Source: Lateolabrax maculatus
Taxonomy: Eukaryota; Chordata; Actinopteri; Acropomatiformes; Lateolabracidae
Direction of reading: 5' to 3'
Length of the DNA stretch: 64,000 nt
Assembly: GCA_031216445.1 (NCBI GenBank)
Contig: CM062215.1
Span: 5,809,501-5,873,500 of the forward strand
Position numbers and translations under genes: made by a program
The notes under the pieces: generated by a model
The model's database searches: none
What the model was told of the DNA's origin: nothing
Seen by the model: the letters and a program-made list of their open reading frames with translations, nothing else
Part shown: one piece after another, positions 47,774 to 60,439 of the stretch
Numbering within the stretch: position 1 is the stretch's first letter
Layout of the letters: each line of letters begins with the position of its first letter

Positions 47774-50700
47774 TCAGAACCTCCCAGAGCGCTCTCGGTC
47801 CCTCGACCTTCGCCTTTCGTGGCCCCGCCGTCGGTCCCTGGAGCGGGAACGCCGTTCACGGGAACGCGAGCGAGAGCGGTGCCTGGTTCGGAGAGTGGAA
47901 GAGATTAATTTACAAATTCTAACTGATCCTCACATGTAATTACTTCACTTTCAAGACTTCTGTACCTTTTCCTGCGGCGGCCGTACAACTCCCTTCGAAG
48001 TTCCCGTGATATGGGCTTCAGGTGCATAAAGTTGCAGAAGCCACCTCTGGTGCACTCTCTGTAGGAAAACAGTACATGAAGGGTTAAAACTTGCTGGCCT
48101 TGCATTCGGTGGAGCAGTGCCACGAGGAAAAGTTGGCTCTTATTTACACATGCCGAGGAGCATGCCAGACCACCGAGCAGAACATCTGATCTTTATCGCC
48201 CCCCACACTAAGTCCGTCCTATCACTGGCAGAGCAAACAACCCCTGATCCAATGGAAAAACACTGAGCGACTCATAAAAGGAGAAGAACAGAAGTTTCCT
48301 CCCTCAGTGCAAGGACAAAGTTTATCTTTGCATTTAAAAAAAAAAAACCAAAGTGATGATTCACACAGTGCCTATGCAGTTTCTTTCGCCTCCTCTCACC
48401 TTATGTTTATCCCACTCTGGGTGTAAAGTGTACAGTTTTTCTTTGTGGGCCTCAGGTTTACTGTGTGGTAATTTGATTTGACAGTACTTTAGGAACATGC
48501 AGCTTATAAAACAAAGTTTGAGGAGGGAGCCTCTTCAAGACAGGGGTGTAAAGATTAGGTAATAAAGCAACCACATAACCCACCATTAGGCCCTTATCAG
48601 TTGTTATTGTGCGTCAATGGTTCATGTTTCCAACAAGCTTCCAAATGCACAAACAAGTTTGCACACAGTAAGCCTGGAGCGGTCGAGGTTCTTCTAGTCT
48701 TAGAGCCTCAGGGCAGCTGTCCTCTTTACAAAGCTGCTAATCCTTTCCTTGTTCTACCTTTACCGTATGCACTTACACACACTTAAGACACTTATTTTCT
48801 ACTGACAATGTTGCAAAACAACCAAACATTTGCTGGTCACACAGACAATATTTGCTGCTTCTTGTTATCTGCTGATCAGACAAAGTAAAAAGATGGCAAA
48901 ATGCAGGCGGGACAAAAGTCCAAAATGGAGAAAAAGATCTACATCTCGACAAAAATCTTTAAATCTTGTAAAATTGTATTAAAAAAAAGAGAGACATTTC
49001 ATTTTCCGTTTACATTAATAGGTAGTCTTCAGCGCTCCTGCAGTTTAGCAGGTGACACTCACCCCATTTCATACTGGCGGCAGCAAGCTTCCCTGAAGTC
49101 AGTGACGGGCGAGAGCTCTGCGTGGATGGGTTGGGCGTTGAACCAACGGTTGTTCAGGTCCATGACTGCTTTCTCTGCATCCTCCTCGCGACGAAACTAC
49201 ACACGGAGAACGCACATACTTAGGATTTGGTCTTTTTATATCACATCTATTCACAAACTCTCATTTGTATTAGCTCCGACTCTCTCGTAAATACATTCAG
49301 CTCCATCACCAACCTTAACGTAGACATTGCCGACAAGGTGGTCGCCCAAGTTATCGCACACATTCATCTCCTCCACCTCCCCATACTTCTCCTCCATCTC
49401 TGTGAACACTTCCTGTGTGGGGAATAAAAGAGGAAAAAAACTTCTTAGGTTTTATTTCACCTTATGTTAGTGATACTGTTGTGCCGAGTTATTCTCTCAG
49501 TTTAGCCAACTCCCCTTCCTAAACCATTCTTTTATATTGAAGTCAGACTTTTATTATGCTGGTTTAGTGGATATGTTAAGACATTAGTTGGCTGTTGAAA
49601 GTCTTCCTGGTGTTCCCTCACATTCCTTTCATTGCGACAGCGGCCGAGAAATGTTAACAACCTGCTGCCATGTGATCTCAACATGAACAGGTTTTAATCC
49701 ACAGATTATCCTCCACAATGATCTTGGCCCCACATCACAAGGTCACAATCAAGTGGTGAAAAATAAAATGAAGAAAATAGCAACTTTATATTTTCTTTAT
49801 TCAATTTATTGTAACCCTCATTTTCCATGTGTAAAGCAGTCACAGTACAGCTGCTGCATAAGCCTGCTGTGTAAATATTGGCTCCTAAACGATGCTTGCT
49901 TCAGCACAAAATTAGTACATGGATACATTTTGGCAATGTCAAAAGGCCGATAACACGGTCGTGACGCCATGCACTATGTGGAGTGAAGACCGGCACACAA
50001 GGTCACTCACCTCAAAGAACTCGTCATAGTGCTCCTGCATTTCCACATCGCTGACGGCGCCTACAAAATGTCAACAAGTGACAGTCAAGGCAAAGCTAGA
50101 TGGACACTTGTGGTAAAAGACAGTCTTCAAATGGACTGTGTAACTTTTAACAAATCTAACTGTAGCAACATAACATGATACCTTGTGCTACAATAGTTAC
50201 ACCCTGTAAACATGGATCAAAAGGTAAAGATTCTGTATGTTATTTATTACTAGAAACAGTCTTCTCTCTCTCATGCCTTTTCAGCTTAAACTGGCACTTC
50301 AACCTACTTCACAGAAGCAAGTAAAAACTAGAGCTGACCCCTCTTAGCCTTCTCCTGGTTAGTGGGGTTAAACTTTAAAATGATTTGCCAATGCTTCACC
50401 CTCTTAGCAGAACTGTGTAACTACATGGGCATTATGTGCAGGAAGCCATGACGAAACACCACAGAGAATACTTTTAGGTTAACTAATTGGTTACTTCATG
50501 ACAACCCCTGGCTATTACATGAAGGAGAATAACCTAAGGGGACAGCACTAGCAGAAACAAAATGTACAAAAAAATGTGTAATCGATGTTAAACTGTCAAG
50601 TGTAAGACAAAGAACACAGAAACAGAAAGTTAATTATAGCTTTTAAGCCTATCACATCTGTTTCACATCAGCCAAATGAAGATACTGATACCAAAGCTGT

Positions 50701-53700
50701 GCACATTATTGCACGACATTGAGTTTGACTTAGGCCAGGAAAACATGCAAAACAGCATGTGGCCAGTTAATCTCCAGGAAATAATGTGATGCGTTAGACA
50801 TCTCTAGCGGACATGTTCCTACACTGAGCCAAATTTATGTGGGGAGGTGTGATACACTAAATTAAGTGCAGTCAGTGCTGGAGGGTCCTGCAGATGAAGG
50901 GAGAACTTACAGTGTAAACCATCAGCAGACTGGGCAGAGTTTTGAAGGTTATGAAGGTAAATGTTCAAGAGGGAAATGGTCTGAAATACAAAACGTAAAC
51001 TTCTGTGACATAAATCAACCAAAATAAAGAGCTGGGGAAGAAAAAAATGTGATTAGAAATTTTTCTCTCAGTAAATTGCGATATTTTGTTATTACATCTT
51101 GTGAGTTCCAGCTAATTGTGTGACGGATAAAGTAACTTTATTGCCGGTGGAACTCATTGCTGCAGCCCTTACTCTTTTAGATTTGTAGATCATTTCAAAA
51201 GGTTTCGTGTTTTGAGGTATTTGCTCCCTTTCCTTTACTTTGTTTTTTTAAATTCCCATTTTATGTTAGAGACTCTGGCACAAACATATTGGTTTAGTTT
51301 AGCTTGGAAAGCTTGTGATCTACAGAAAGTGCATCAAAATAATTAATTCAAAGTTTTACTTTATAGGTGAAAAACAAGAAAAATTGTTGAATGATCCAGT
51401 ATTCTTCTTTTATACAAACTGTTACAGAAAATGCCCACTTCTGTCTATTCTGTTATGTTTTTGAATTTATTTATTATATTAAACTTCATACAAAATGTTA
51501 TAGCCCAACTTTCTGCTCTGATGCAACCTTGTAAAACTGTAACCTACTTATTCAAAATGAAACAAGACTTCATGGCTAGACCACGTAAGGTCAATGTGCT
51601 AAATTGTGGTCTAACTGTTACAATGATAGTCAGTGGTAGTGTCAATAATATGAATTCCTGAATATTAAATGTTCACCTGTTATTTTCTGTAGTGGTCCCA
51701 GTAACATTTGTTCTTAAAGTGTACTGAAGTCGCAGATCACATGACATGGTTAAGCTACTTTAGAGTCATAAAATATTATAAATGCATTTGCAAGAACAAT
51801 ACTTTCCACTCATATCTTAATATGTTTGATTTGAAAGAGAACTTAGAGCCCGATGAATAGTATAGGCACAGCCCTGAGCTGTGGGTCTCACTGGGTTCCT
51901 TTAACTAGCAGAAGAAAAAGCTGGTTGGAAACCGGTTGTACAGTTGCAGCCCATTTAATACATAAGGTATGGTAAGGTAAGGTAGGAGACAAAGGTGGGG
52001 CCCTCATAATACGTGGGCGCGGATTAAAAGTCTCCAGTGCGTCATGAGTGTGAGAAGCAAACACACTAGGAAAAGCCTGAAGTTACAGTACGTAACTAAC
52101 ATTTGCGCCTATTCATTCAGAAAGTGCAACAGCCAATAGGGAAAACTCCAACAATTGATGGCGTGATTTCACTCACTCACTAGGTCAGGGACAGACTTTT
52201 GAGAACACAAAACTCAAATTGTCCTTTAAATAGTCCACAGGTGCCAGTTGTCATAATCAAATCTTACCAAGAGGTCATTTTAGATCAAGCCTCTTGTTCA
52301 AGTAAAGTCCTGGTAACGGGACTTTTGACCAGATCAACGGTCATATGTGATGCCAAAGTAACACTGCTTTTTTAAAGAATGTCTTTTATCAGTGGCAGAG
52401 TGAATGCAATGCTTTCAATTTCACTGGATGCATGATTCAAATATACGGCCCAAAGCAAAACAGACAAGTCAACTGTAAGGCCCTCACACACTTACCTGTA
52501 TGAGAGGTACTGCTTCAGCTCTACGAGACTTGGCTTAACAGATTTACTGTACACACCTACAACACAGAGCTCTAAGCATTCTACCACAATTAGACACAGT
52601 CTAAGCACTGTTTGTGTTGTGGTGTCACTAGATACTTACGGTCTGCACTGTGAGCCATGTGACGGCTCAGCTACACAAGGTTGAAAAACAGATAGAGAAA
52701 GTATTAGAAGCAGATGTTTGTGCTTTCTACTGATATTAGGTGATAAACAATGATAATTTGTTTTGGTAGATAATAGGGTCCAAACTGGGTCTCCAGCTGA
52801 CATGGCTGAAGCAGTACCTCACATCTGTTGTTATATGTGAGCACCACTTTTAAAAAACAGAAAGGGAAACTATTGACAAATGTTTAACTTACAGCGAGAA
52901 GCGTCGGCCGTCTGTGCACTGTTCTGGGGGTTACGGTAGATGTTTTGAATCAAGATGGTCTGCAGGAGAAAGAACAAAGGAGGATGTGGTCGGACAAGAT
53001 TTTAGTGTTGTATTTTTTCTGATGACGGCCACTTCTATTTTAGCTTGTTTGCATCTTTTTTGACAGATGCAGTCACAAAAAAAAGAAAGCGATGATTATG
53101 ACTTGTCTGGTATAGTCCATCTTTTTGTTCAAGCTTAACCATGTCATATCTTGACATCCTCCTAAAGCCAAAGTTAAGTTATATTTGCCTAAACAAGCCT
53201 GGGTTGCAACAAGTCTGCATTTGCATGTCACACTTTTCCCACTTGTACAAAAAAAGATAATTCTCTTTAAGAATAACCTCTGTGAACCTTTGCAAGTTTT
53301 TTCTGTACAAGTACTGACTGAAATATTAACCAAAAAAAAAAAAAATACATTACACTTTTGACTCTCAGGTCTAAAGCTAAATGGAACGGGCCACGTCTAA
53401 CAGATTACTTATACTAAATAAAAAATGTAAGGGTGTGTGCCTTAATAAGTCAGAGAACAAAATATTTCGATGGCTGTGCCTTGGTCATCCACTCATCGCA
53501 GGGTTGGTGGTTCTATCCCCGGCGCCTGTCCCTTGAGCAAGACACTGACCCTCAAGTGCTCCCGATGGATAGACCAGCGCTTTGCATGCCAGCTCTGCTG
53601 CCATCAGTGTTGTATGTGTGTTAAGGCTAAATGAGGAGAAAATAAAGCCATTATTTCAGGAGGAAAACTTTGGTGGAATCCTCACCTGGCTGAAGGTTGG

Positions 53701-55002
53701 TTTGTTGTGCAATCTCGAGCAGCGATCTCCATGTCTGCAAGCTCCAATTTTAAAATAGAAGGAACAATTGACCCTGGAAAAGAAGGAATAGTGTCATCAA
53801 ACTCATAGTTTACTTTTGTTTCAATTTATTAAGTAAAGGACATAGCTGCTGATATTGTACATTTTTGCTATCATAAACAAATTATATGACAAAAGAAAAA
53901 ACAATAATGCCTCATTAAGTTTTTTCAATACTTGAACAGCTGGTCACTGAAGCTAAATAGTGTGTTTGTTGGGCAGTAATGAGTATTTGGGCACAAGGCT
54001 GTTGATCATAATAAAGAAACATGTTGGCCAGGGCAATGGTGTGGCTCCATGATGTGTTTTTGGTGGGGGGTTTTTTTTGACAACGATGGAGCTCTGTGGT
54101 ACAGAGAAATAAGCTACATCAGGCTTTGGATACACAGAACATATTTGTTAGTCAAATAAACGAACTGTTTGTTCTCATGGGATTTGTTTACAACATAAAA
54201 ATGTAGAATAGCACCAGACTTATCCTCGAACTACTCATTAACAACCTGTTTAACTAGTTCAAAAAGTTTAAGAAGTGGGGATTTATTAATATATCATCGG
54301 GACTTAAGTTACCACAACACTGTGTCGTCTGATAAGTCACACATTTATGTGTTTTCCACTTATTTGAATGAATTAAATAATGGTAAATGCCTCTGCTTGG
54401 CTTTCTCGGGAGTCCACCCCTTGTACGAAGGTCTCCAATAGCCTTACCCCAAACAACCGTCACATTATTACAATAAACGTACAATAACCACATCCAGATA
54501 TGTTAATTGCTGACAGTTTAGTGGCCACGGATGTGTGAGCCGCCTTTTGCTGCTCTCCACCGGCCAAAGAGAACAAAACAATCCGCCTGAGCGGGACAGC
54601 TGCTCTGCCTCCAAGCTCATCAATTAACCTACACATTGCCTGGCCACTCAGTAACCTACAAAGTATGCTTCCAGTGTGTACGTGTGTGCCCACAAGCGGG
54701 CGAGCAGTTGTTCAAAACGAGACCTTTTGGCGCAAAGCGACCACACACAGCAGCTGCAGGTCGTTTTCCTGAGTTTCATTCAATGCGTTAGCTGCGCCTT
54801 AGCTTCCCGTTGCTAATGTAAGCTTGACCGGGACGTAAAGCAGAGCTGCGGCAACAAACTGAGCCCGGCCGGCGATGAGGAACAACCGCTGAAAACACAC
54901 TTTGTGTAAAACTCGTCTTTCGGGCGCTAAATAACTCGAAATATTAAATAAAACTTACTTGTCTTTCTCTGTTCCGAAAATGGACGCCAGGTACTCCGCC
55001 AT
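47774..55002 (-). CDS. u2af1: Splicing factor U2AF 35 kDa subunit
   Basis: Minus-strand exons: 54959-55002, 53686-53773, alternative 52893-52959 (Ab-like) or 50911-50980 (exon 3-like), 50011-50060, 49314-49412, 49063-49196, 47966-48058 and 47774-47882. They give 227 residues with Ab (human 240). Known role: it recognises the AG of the 3' splice site as partner of U2AF65; nuclear. Seen: a first CCCH finger (CSFYFKIGACRHGDRCSRLH) containing Ser34, the cancer-mutation site in humans; a U2AF-homology (UHM) domain; a second CCCH finger (CCRQYEMGECTRGGFCNFMH); and an Arg/Ser tail ending RSGRF. The glycine stretch of the mammalian tail is missing, accounting for the shorter length. All phases agree. 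A CpG promoter lies at 54540-55090. Confidence 0.96.
50911..50980 (-). other. u2af1: u2af1 alternative exon 3 (diverged)
   Basis: A 70-nt exon with good acceptor (AG at 50982-50981) and donor (GTAAGTTC). It encodes TISLLNIY and SADGLH ends, matching human exon 3 (the isoform a exon). Its middle reads LHNLQ instead of RNPQ, with one extra codon. The phase (0 in, 1 out) equals that of the Ab exon, so the two are interchangeable in frame. Confidence 0.8.
52496..52556 (-). other. Candidate u2af1 cryptic or poison exon
   Basis: On the minus strand a 61-nt segment is framed by an acceptor (TTGTAG) and a strong donor (CAG followed by GTAAGTGTG). In the u2af1 frame it reaches TAG after eleven codons, so inclusion would truncate the protein. 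Evidence is splice-site shape only. Confidence 0.3.
52640..52670 (-). other. Candidate 31-nt u2af1 microexon
   Basis: On the minus strand a pyrimidine-rich tract leads to TGTGTAG, followed by 31 nt and a strong donor GTAAGTATC. Length is 1 modulo 3, like both known alternative exons, so it would join exon 2 to exon 4 in frame. It encodes ten residues ending HSAD, a faint echo of the SAD end of exon 3. Transcript evidence is lacking. Confidence 0.35.
52893..52959 (-). other. u2af1: u2af1 alternative exon Ab
   Basis: A 67-nt exon encoding TILIQNIYRNPQNSAQTAD, matching human exon Ab (isoform b) almost exactly and of the same length. It lies upstream of the exon 3-like exon in transcription order, as in mammals. 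Confidence 0.88.
53465..53650 (+). repeat. tRNA-derived SINE-like repeat (u2af1 intron 2)
   Basis: The box B-like GGTTCTATCCCCGG, then CCTTGAGCAAGACACTGACC and CTCCCGATGG, are phrases I recognise from an abundant fish repeat. The 3' end reaches AATAAAG. Confidence 0.6.
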
Positions 55003-55090
55003 TTTCGGCTCGTCGGAGACGTCGTCGTGTACGTCATTACGTAAAGGAACGGCGCCTGCGCAGTCGTTACCACCCGGCAGGTTGCACTGA
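54540..55090 (-). promoter_or_regulatory. u2af1 CpG-island promoter
   Basis: A CpG-rich block around u2af1 exon 1. Just upstream of the ATG lie an NRF1-like GCGCCTGCGCA at 55052-55062, a CRE-like ACGTCA near 55031-55036 and the palindrome TTACGTAA at 55037-55044. No TATA box is evident. Confidence 0.6.
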
Positions 55091-56779
55091 CCCTGAACGC
55101 CGCATATCGACGCTGTTGTTCCAGGAAAAATACATTTATTTATTTTTTACTCAACAACAGTGATTTACTTCTTACTTTAAATAACAGTACTTGTCTCATT
55201 ATTCGACTGCCATCAAGATGTCGCTACAATTATTCAGTTTTTACTTGAGGGACTTGAGTATTTGTTTTTCTTCTGTTTATAAAATAGGATATATTGCTCT
55301 AGTCAGGATATTAAGAAGGTAAAATTGGCTACATGCAAAAGTCAAATATTCTGAATACTGAATACTTTTAATACTTTGAGTAGGCTTACATACACTGTTA
55401 GACAGATGGTCATATTGTTACTTTCACTTATAAGTAAAGGAGCTGAATACTTCTTTATATTGAAGGCTACTTGTTTGTTTGTTTTTCTCATAGTTCCAAT
55501 TTACTGCATTTCACACAGTAATATTGCACTTTTCACTCCCCTCTATTCTGCTACACTGCAGAATAGTATTTTACATATAATGCATACAAAACCTTCATAT
55601 TATTGTGCATACTCAGCCCACACAACAGCACAACAACTTGTTAGAGGTATAATAATTACCAGCCTACTTTAAGGTTGAACACTGAAGTGGGCCTAATGTT
55701 TACTAAGGCTGATATACTTTTATTTGGGTACTATTTTGAATGCAACACTTATTTTGGAGTATTCTTTCCAGATTTTGGTACTTTCCCTTAACTGCGCTTA
55801 TTTCTCCAGAGTTTCAAAGGGACACAAGTTTGGGGAATAGATTAGAAAAATAGTTAAAACGAAAGTAGCAGTATATTACGTCTAGCTCAAGCCCCCAAAT
55901 CACTGGATCCTACATTTCCCATAATACTGCCCAATCATATCTATTCAACCCTGACATCATCAGCGTTATTTTTCAGGCTTAAAAAAACTCCCTCTAGACC
56001 TACGTACGACATTATACAACTGTTTTTCACAGGCTAAATAGCTGAATTTGATTGTGGTCCTTTACAATCTGAATGTGGCTGACTCACTGACAGATGAGCG
56101 GCCCACACACAGGCTGATGATGTTGCCGTAAAGCAACCACACACACACATCAACAGAACGGGCATTAAGGCTCAAAGGCCACAGCGTCCCCGTCCCCTCT
56201 TCAGTGCAATGCACATCCTCCCCTGAAACCACACCGTTGTGCACAAGGTCGCATATGCTTGCAGGAGATGCAGATGGTGAGGGCGAAAGGAAAGGAGAGG
56301 GGAGAGGAAGTCGGCTTACAGAGGGTGAACCACAGACACTGCCAAGAAGTGATGAAGCTGATCTCAAGGTGCGCAGACTGACATAAGACTCGGAAATGAT
56401 AAGAGAAGGAGAGTGCGAGAAGGAAGTTGTAGTAAATCTTTGTTATAGCTGAATCGCAACAGGGTCAGCACCTGAAACTGTGGGAACCCCCTAATCTGAG
56501 ATGTTTCGCTGCATTGGACCTGCAACATTTGCAAAAGCAAGACCACCCACCGACCTTCGCTCCCCTTCAGTGCACTCACCGCACCTACTGTAAAGGGGAA
56601 AGAGGCAGAGGTAGGAAGGGAGCGAACAGAGAGTAGAAAGAGGAAGCAGCTAAGCTCCAACCATCGGCTTCAGGACTTCTCTGTTTTTATAACCAAATAA
56701 TGATGCGCGCGGAGGAACATTTCCCACTCAGATTGGCTGTGACTGGAAGATGACGGGAGGTTTTCTGAGTGCTCCCATC
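55091..56779 (+). other. u2af1-btla intergenic region
   Basis: AT-rich DNA, becoming purine- and GC-richer from about 56260. That part carries a PU.1/Ets-like AGAGGAAGT (56303-56311), plausible for a lymphoid promoter. The btla transcription start probably lies between 56300 and 56750. An in-frame upstream ATG occurs at 56750. I see no other exon. Confidence 0.45.
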
Positions 56780-59700
56780 ATGAGGCCTAACCCCGGCTGG
56801 ACCGTCCTGCATGTGTCCATCTTGGCAGTGCTGCTTCTCACCTTAAACGCTGACAGTAAGTTATTCTTTTTTGCACATTGTGCCATCTCAGTGTTTGTGT
56901 AGTGTTACCTTTCCTTCCTCTGCAGGTCCGCAATGTGTTAAATCAGGCTTTTGGATTTAAAAGTCAGCGTATTTAATCTGATGAGGAGAACTCTGTAACC
57001 ACCATCCGAATTCTTCGGTAAGGGTTGGAGGCCTGGTTTCTCTTAAGGTCATTAAAGTGTGGTGTATATGTCCACACAGGATTTAGATTTGAAATGTATT
57101 TGGGTGTATAGGCAGCTCGTACAGTTTTTAAAAGGATGGTTTTGGCATATAGTCATCTCCCAAACCCAACAAGTGGCTAAGTTTGATATAAAAGCAGCTG
57201 CATATTTCAGTTATCTGAGTAAGTTGAATGTGATTAAGTTATTCCTGATGTACTTGTCTGTAAAAGTATGTAAATTTGACCATGAATGTCTGATGAGGTG
57301 CATAGTGTCTGCTTCAGATGCTAAAAATTCTACTTTCGGTTAATTTCTTCCACAACAGGAGGGTGTTTTTTTGCGCGTGTGGGAGCTTGATGGAAATAAT
57401 TGAGATTTGATGCAAATTGTGTTTTTCTACAAACTGGCTTCATCAGTTGCCTACCCACTCCCTGTTCCTTGAGTTTTTGAAGTGTTGATTTAAAAATGGA
57501 AGATCATGGAGCACAAAAAATAAATGAATAACTTGAATTTTTCAGACAAATTGAATAATTAAGTGGTCCTATACGGGTTGAGAACATTTCCTTACTTCTA
57601 TGAAAAGTGCGTCTTCACAAAGCTGTTTTTCTTCATATTGCGGATACACGTTTTTACTGGACGAACCTCGTTGTCACCGAAATATAGCATAGAATAATTT
57701 AAATTTCCAGTTGTCCCGAGCCCTTTAAGATCATGTCTGAAAGCTCCTAATTGGACCTTGTGGTTGGATTTTTGTGTCAGACGCTGTTTCCGGTCAAAAA
57801 TGAACTCTAGCTCAACATTTATGAACAGTGGAATATCTGGTGTGTAAACAAACACTTGCATAGTGTTAAATTGACACAAATGTTGCAGATTTCAGTGATT
57901 TATTCAAAGTCAATAAGGGTTATTAAGTTCTGTACAAGGTGATGTTATTTTTTGTTGGTTTAGAGTTCCCCTTGAGACATTGTACTTTAGGTTGGGTTCA
58001 CTCTCAGTTCCAGTTTTTTCAGCGTTTAGTTTTTCTGTTTTCGTTTTTACCGCATTAATTTGTGTACCACATTTACTTGTGTTTTGATCTTATATTATTG
58101 TATATGATGGTATTTTCTCCTTCCTATGTCGCTTTCACAATCTTATTCAGAAAGTATTCTGCTGCTAATGTGTAGTTTAAATATGTGTTTGGTGTCCTTC
58201 AACCCTTAAACCATTCTCTTCAGGGTATCTGCACGTCCCTCAAAAAGGCCTTAAAAGGTATTAAAAAGTCTTGAATTAATTTTAAAAAGTCTAAGATATC
58301 TTATCTTGCCAACAATAACCAGTGATGTGAGTTAAAAAGTTTTTGTATCTGATTGCTTGAGTCTTTAAAAGTCTTTAACTTGGTGAACCTGCAGAAACCC
58401 TTATTACAAAAACTGTTTGTTGCTGTCTTCAAGATCTAATGTCATATTTGTTTATCTTTGGCTGGTATCAGATTCAGTTACTACAAGTAAACTATCGAGT
58501 AAGGATGAATTAACCTAATCTGTATGTGGTTGTTGTCATTTTTCCTTTTGCAGGTGAAGATTCAAATTGTGAAGATCAAATTAAAGTGCGCCGCAACACA
58601 GTTTATACTGCTTTGAGTGGGGAAGACCTCCGGATTAACTGCACAGTTGTTTTCTGCAGTTCACCACCAACAGTCTCCTGGTATAAACGTGAGAAAACTG
58701 ATGTCCCTGTCAATGTCAGCAGTAACAGTCACATTACAGCAGAGTGGGAAACATTAAACCCTTCAGAAGGAATATTGCATTTGGTTTTTAAAAACATTCT
58801 CACAAATGACTCTGGTGCGTATCACTGCCGAAGTGGAAGCATTATGGGTCATACCATCAACGTCTCTGTCAATGGTGAGTGTGACTTTTTCAATGATTTA
58901 ATACATCTATATTGCACTGAAATGTCCCAAGAAACCCGTGTTCACTTTATACAACTTACATTTCTAACTTCTACTGAATAATAAATGAACAAATGCAGTG
59001 CTACACTTTGGTTTTATAAAACATTTCTGACATTAAACTCTCCTTCTGTCTTCGTATCCTTAAGACTTAGTGCTCTGTATTGTTTTATAGATAACGGTGG
59101 GTACACTAATGCCACACCGAAGACTGACACAAGTAAGAAGAAATTATTTACAGTGCTTTGAGCGACTCTGCTGCTCCACATGCTTTCCATGGCTTACTTT
59201 TCTGTCAATAATCTGCATCCTACAACAATGTAGCCTATGTTACTTTGGTTTAAATATATAAACCCGTTCAGATTGAGTCAAACTTCCTCTTTTTCTTGCA
59301 GGGACCACACCTGGGGCTCCTGTGCCCAAAGACAGTCTATGGATGTACATCTACACTGCTGCTGGGATTGTGGCGTTCGTCATCATAGTGATAATTATAT
59401 CTGTCGCATCAATGCAAGGGTGCAAAGGTGAGATGTTGTGTTTTTTTATTCATTTCGAGGGGAATTCTCTTTCCAAGATAAAATGGCACCAAGCATTTGA
59501 ATAGATACGCCATACAGGACATGAAAACAGTAACTGATTTCACCAAAATGTCATCATGCAGGGAAATCAAAGAAGGAGAAGCAAACTGATAATCAGGTAC
59601 GACAAAGATACATGTCAAACTTACAGCCACCTTAAGTCTTTTATTTCTTCAAACATTCTAATACTTTTTTGGGATGTTTGCAGTACATGGTAATCCCCAT

Positions 59701-60034
59701 GGTCCAGCAACCCTTCCCACGCGCCGGCCTCGAGTCCTCGCCAAGAGGAAGCCCCTCTGCGCCGCCATCTCGGAGGTCCACCCGGAGGAAGACACCCCCC
59801 CCACAGGCCAACGAGCCGCCGTTGCCGAGAGACAGTGAGCACGTTTACGGCCAGGTGAAAGAGGACAGAAAGAGGCAGAGGCATGCGGCGGAGGACGAGG
59901 GGAGCTCTGTTGTGTACGCTGCCCTCAACCACCGGCTTCCAGCGGGCGCTGCTGCTCGGCCGCGGCGGCAGATGGAGGAGACCTCAGAGTACGCGGCTAT
60001 CCGTGTTAAAGCACCGACACCCACTAGACACTAG
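56780..60034 (+). CDS. btla: BTLA-like inhibitory Ig receptor, long-tailed
   Basis: Six exons: 56780-56855, 58554-58874, 59091-59132, 59302-59427, 59562-59596 and 59684-60034, giving 316 residues, all in phase. Order: signal peptide (1 to about 25); one Ig domain with Cys55 and Cys117 (DSGAYHC) plus Cys31 and Cys60, the extra pair seen in mammalian BTLA; Thr/Pro stalk; TM at about 165-183; long tail. Tail tyrosines are Y255, Y278 (ITIM VVYAAL) and Y303 (SEYAAI, ITSM-like). The last two are 25 residues apart, as in human BTLA, and the first is followed by NH, as in human. Known role: lymphocyte co-inhibitory receptor for HVEM that recruits SHP-1/SHP-2. HVEM binding here is inferred. The start at 56780 aligns with the paralogue; 56750 would add ten residues. 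Confidence 0.85.
58222..58402. repeat. MITE-like element in btla intron 1
   Basis: Ends are imperfect inverted repeats: AGGGTATCTGCACGT at the left and ACCTGCAGAAACCCT at the right. Internal AAAAAGTCTT phrases are typical of a small fish element I recognise. The target-site duplication is not clear. Confidence 0.6.
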
Positions 60035-60439
60035 AAGACCACCGACGAACATTTCAAACTGGTACGTGGGAGCTCAGGAGGGCATTTAAAATGGGATACG
60101 ATGGCTCTCTCACAGCAAGGAGTGCGGATACAGAAAACACGTCTTGGAAGTTTTTTTACATTTACTTTTCTGTAAAAACTGGTCTCTTAACGCAACATGA
60201 GGATGCTACAGCACAGACACCCCACCCAATCTACATGGGACTCTAAAGATTTGGTCAGTAAAGGCCCTGCACACCTGTACAGGTGTTTTCACGCTGGCTG
60301 ATCTCTCCTCAAGCTCATCACCTACCTATAATGATGGGTGCCCTACATATGTGGCGTGAATTGAAATGGAGTAAACCAAGCCCAACTGGCAAAAACCGCC
60401 GCTGTGCAGGGTCGGGTGTGGTTTTCCACTTCCCATTTC

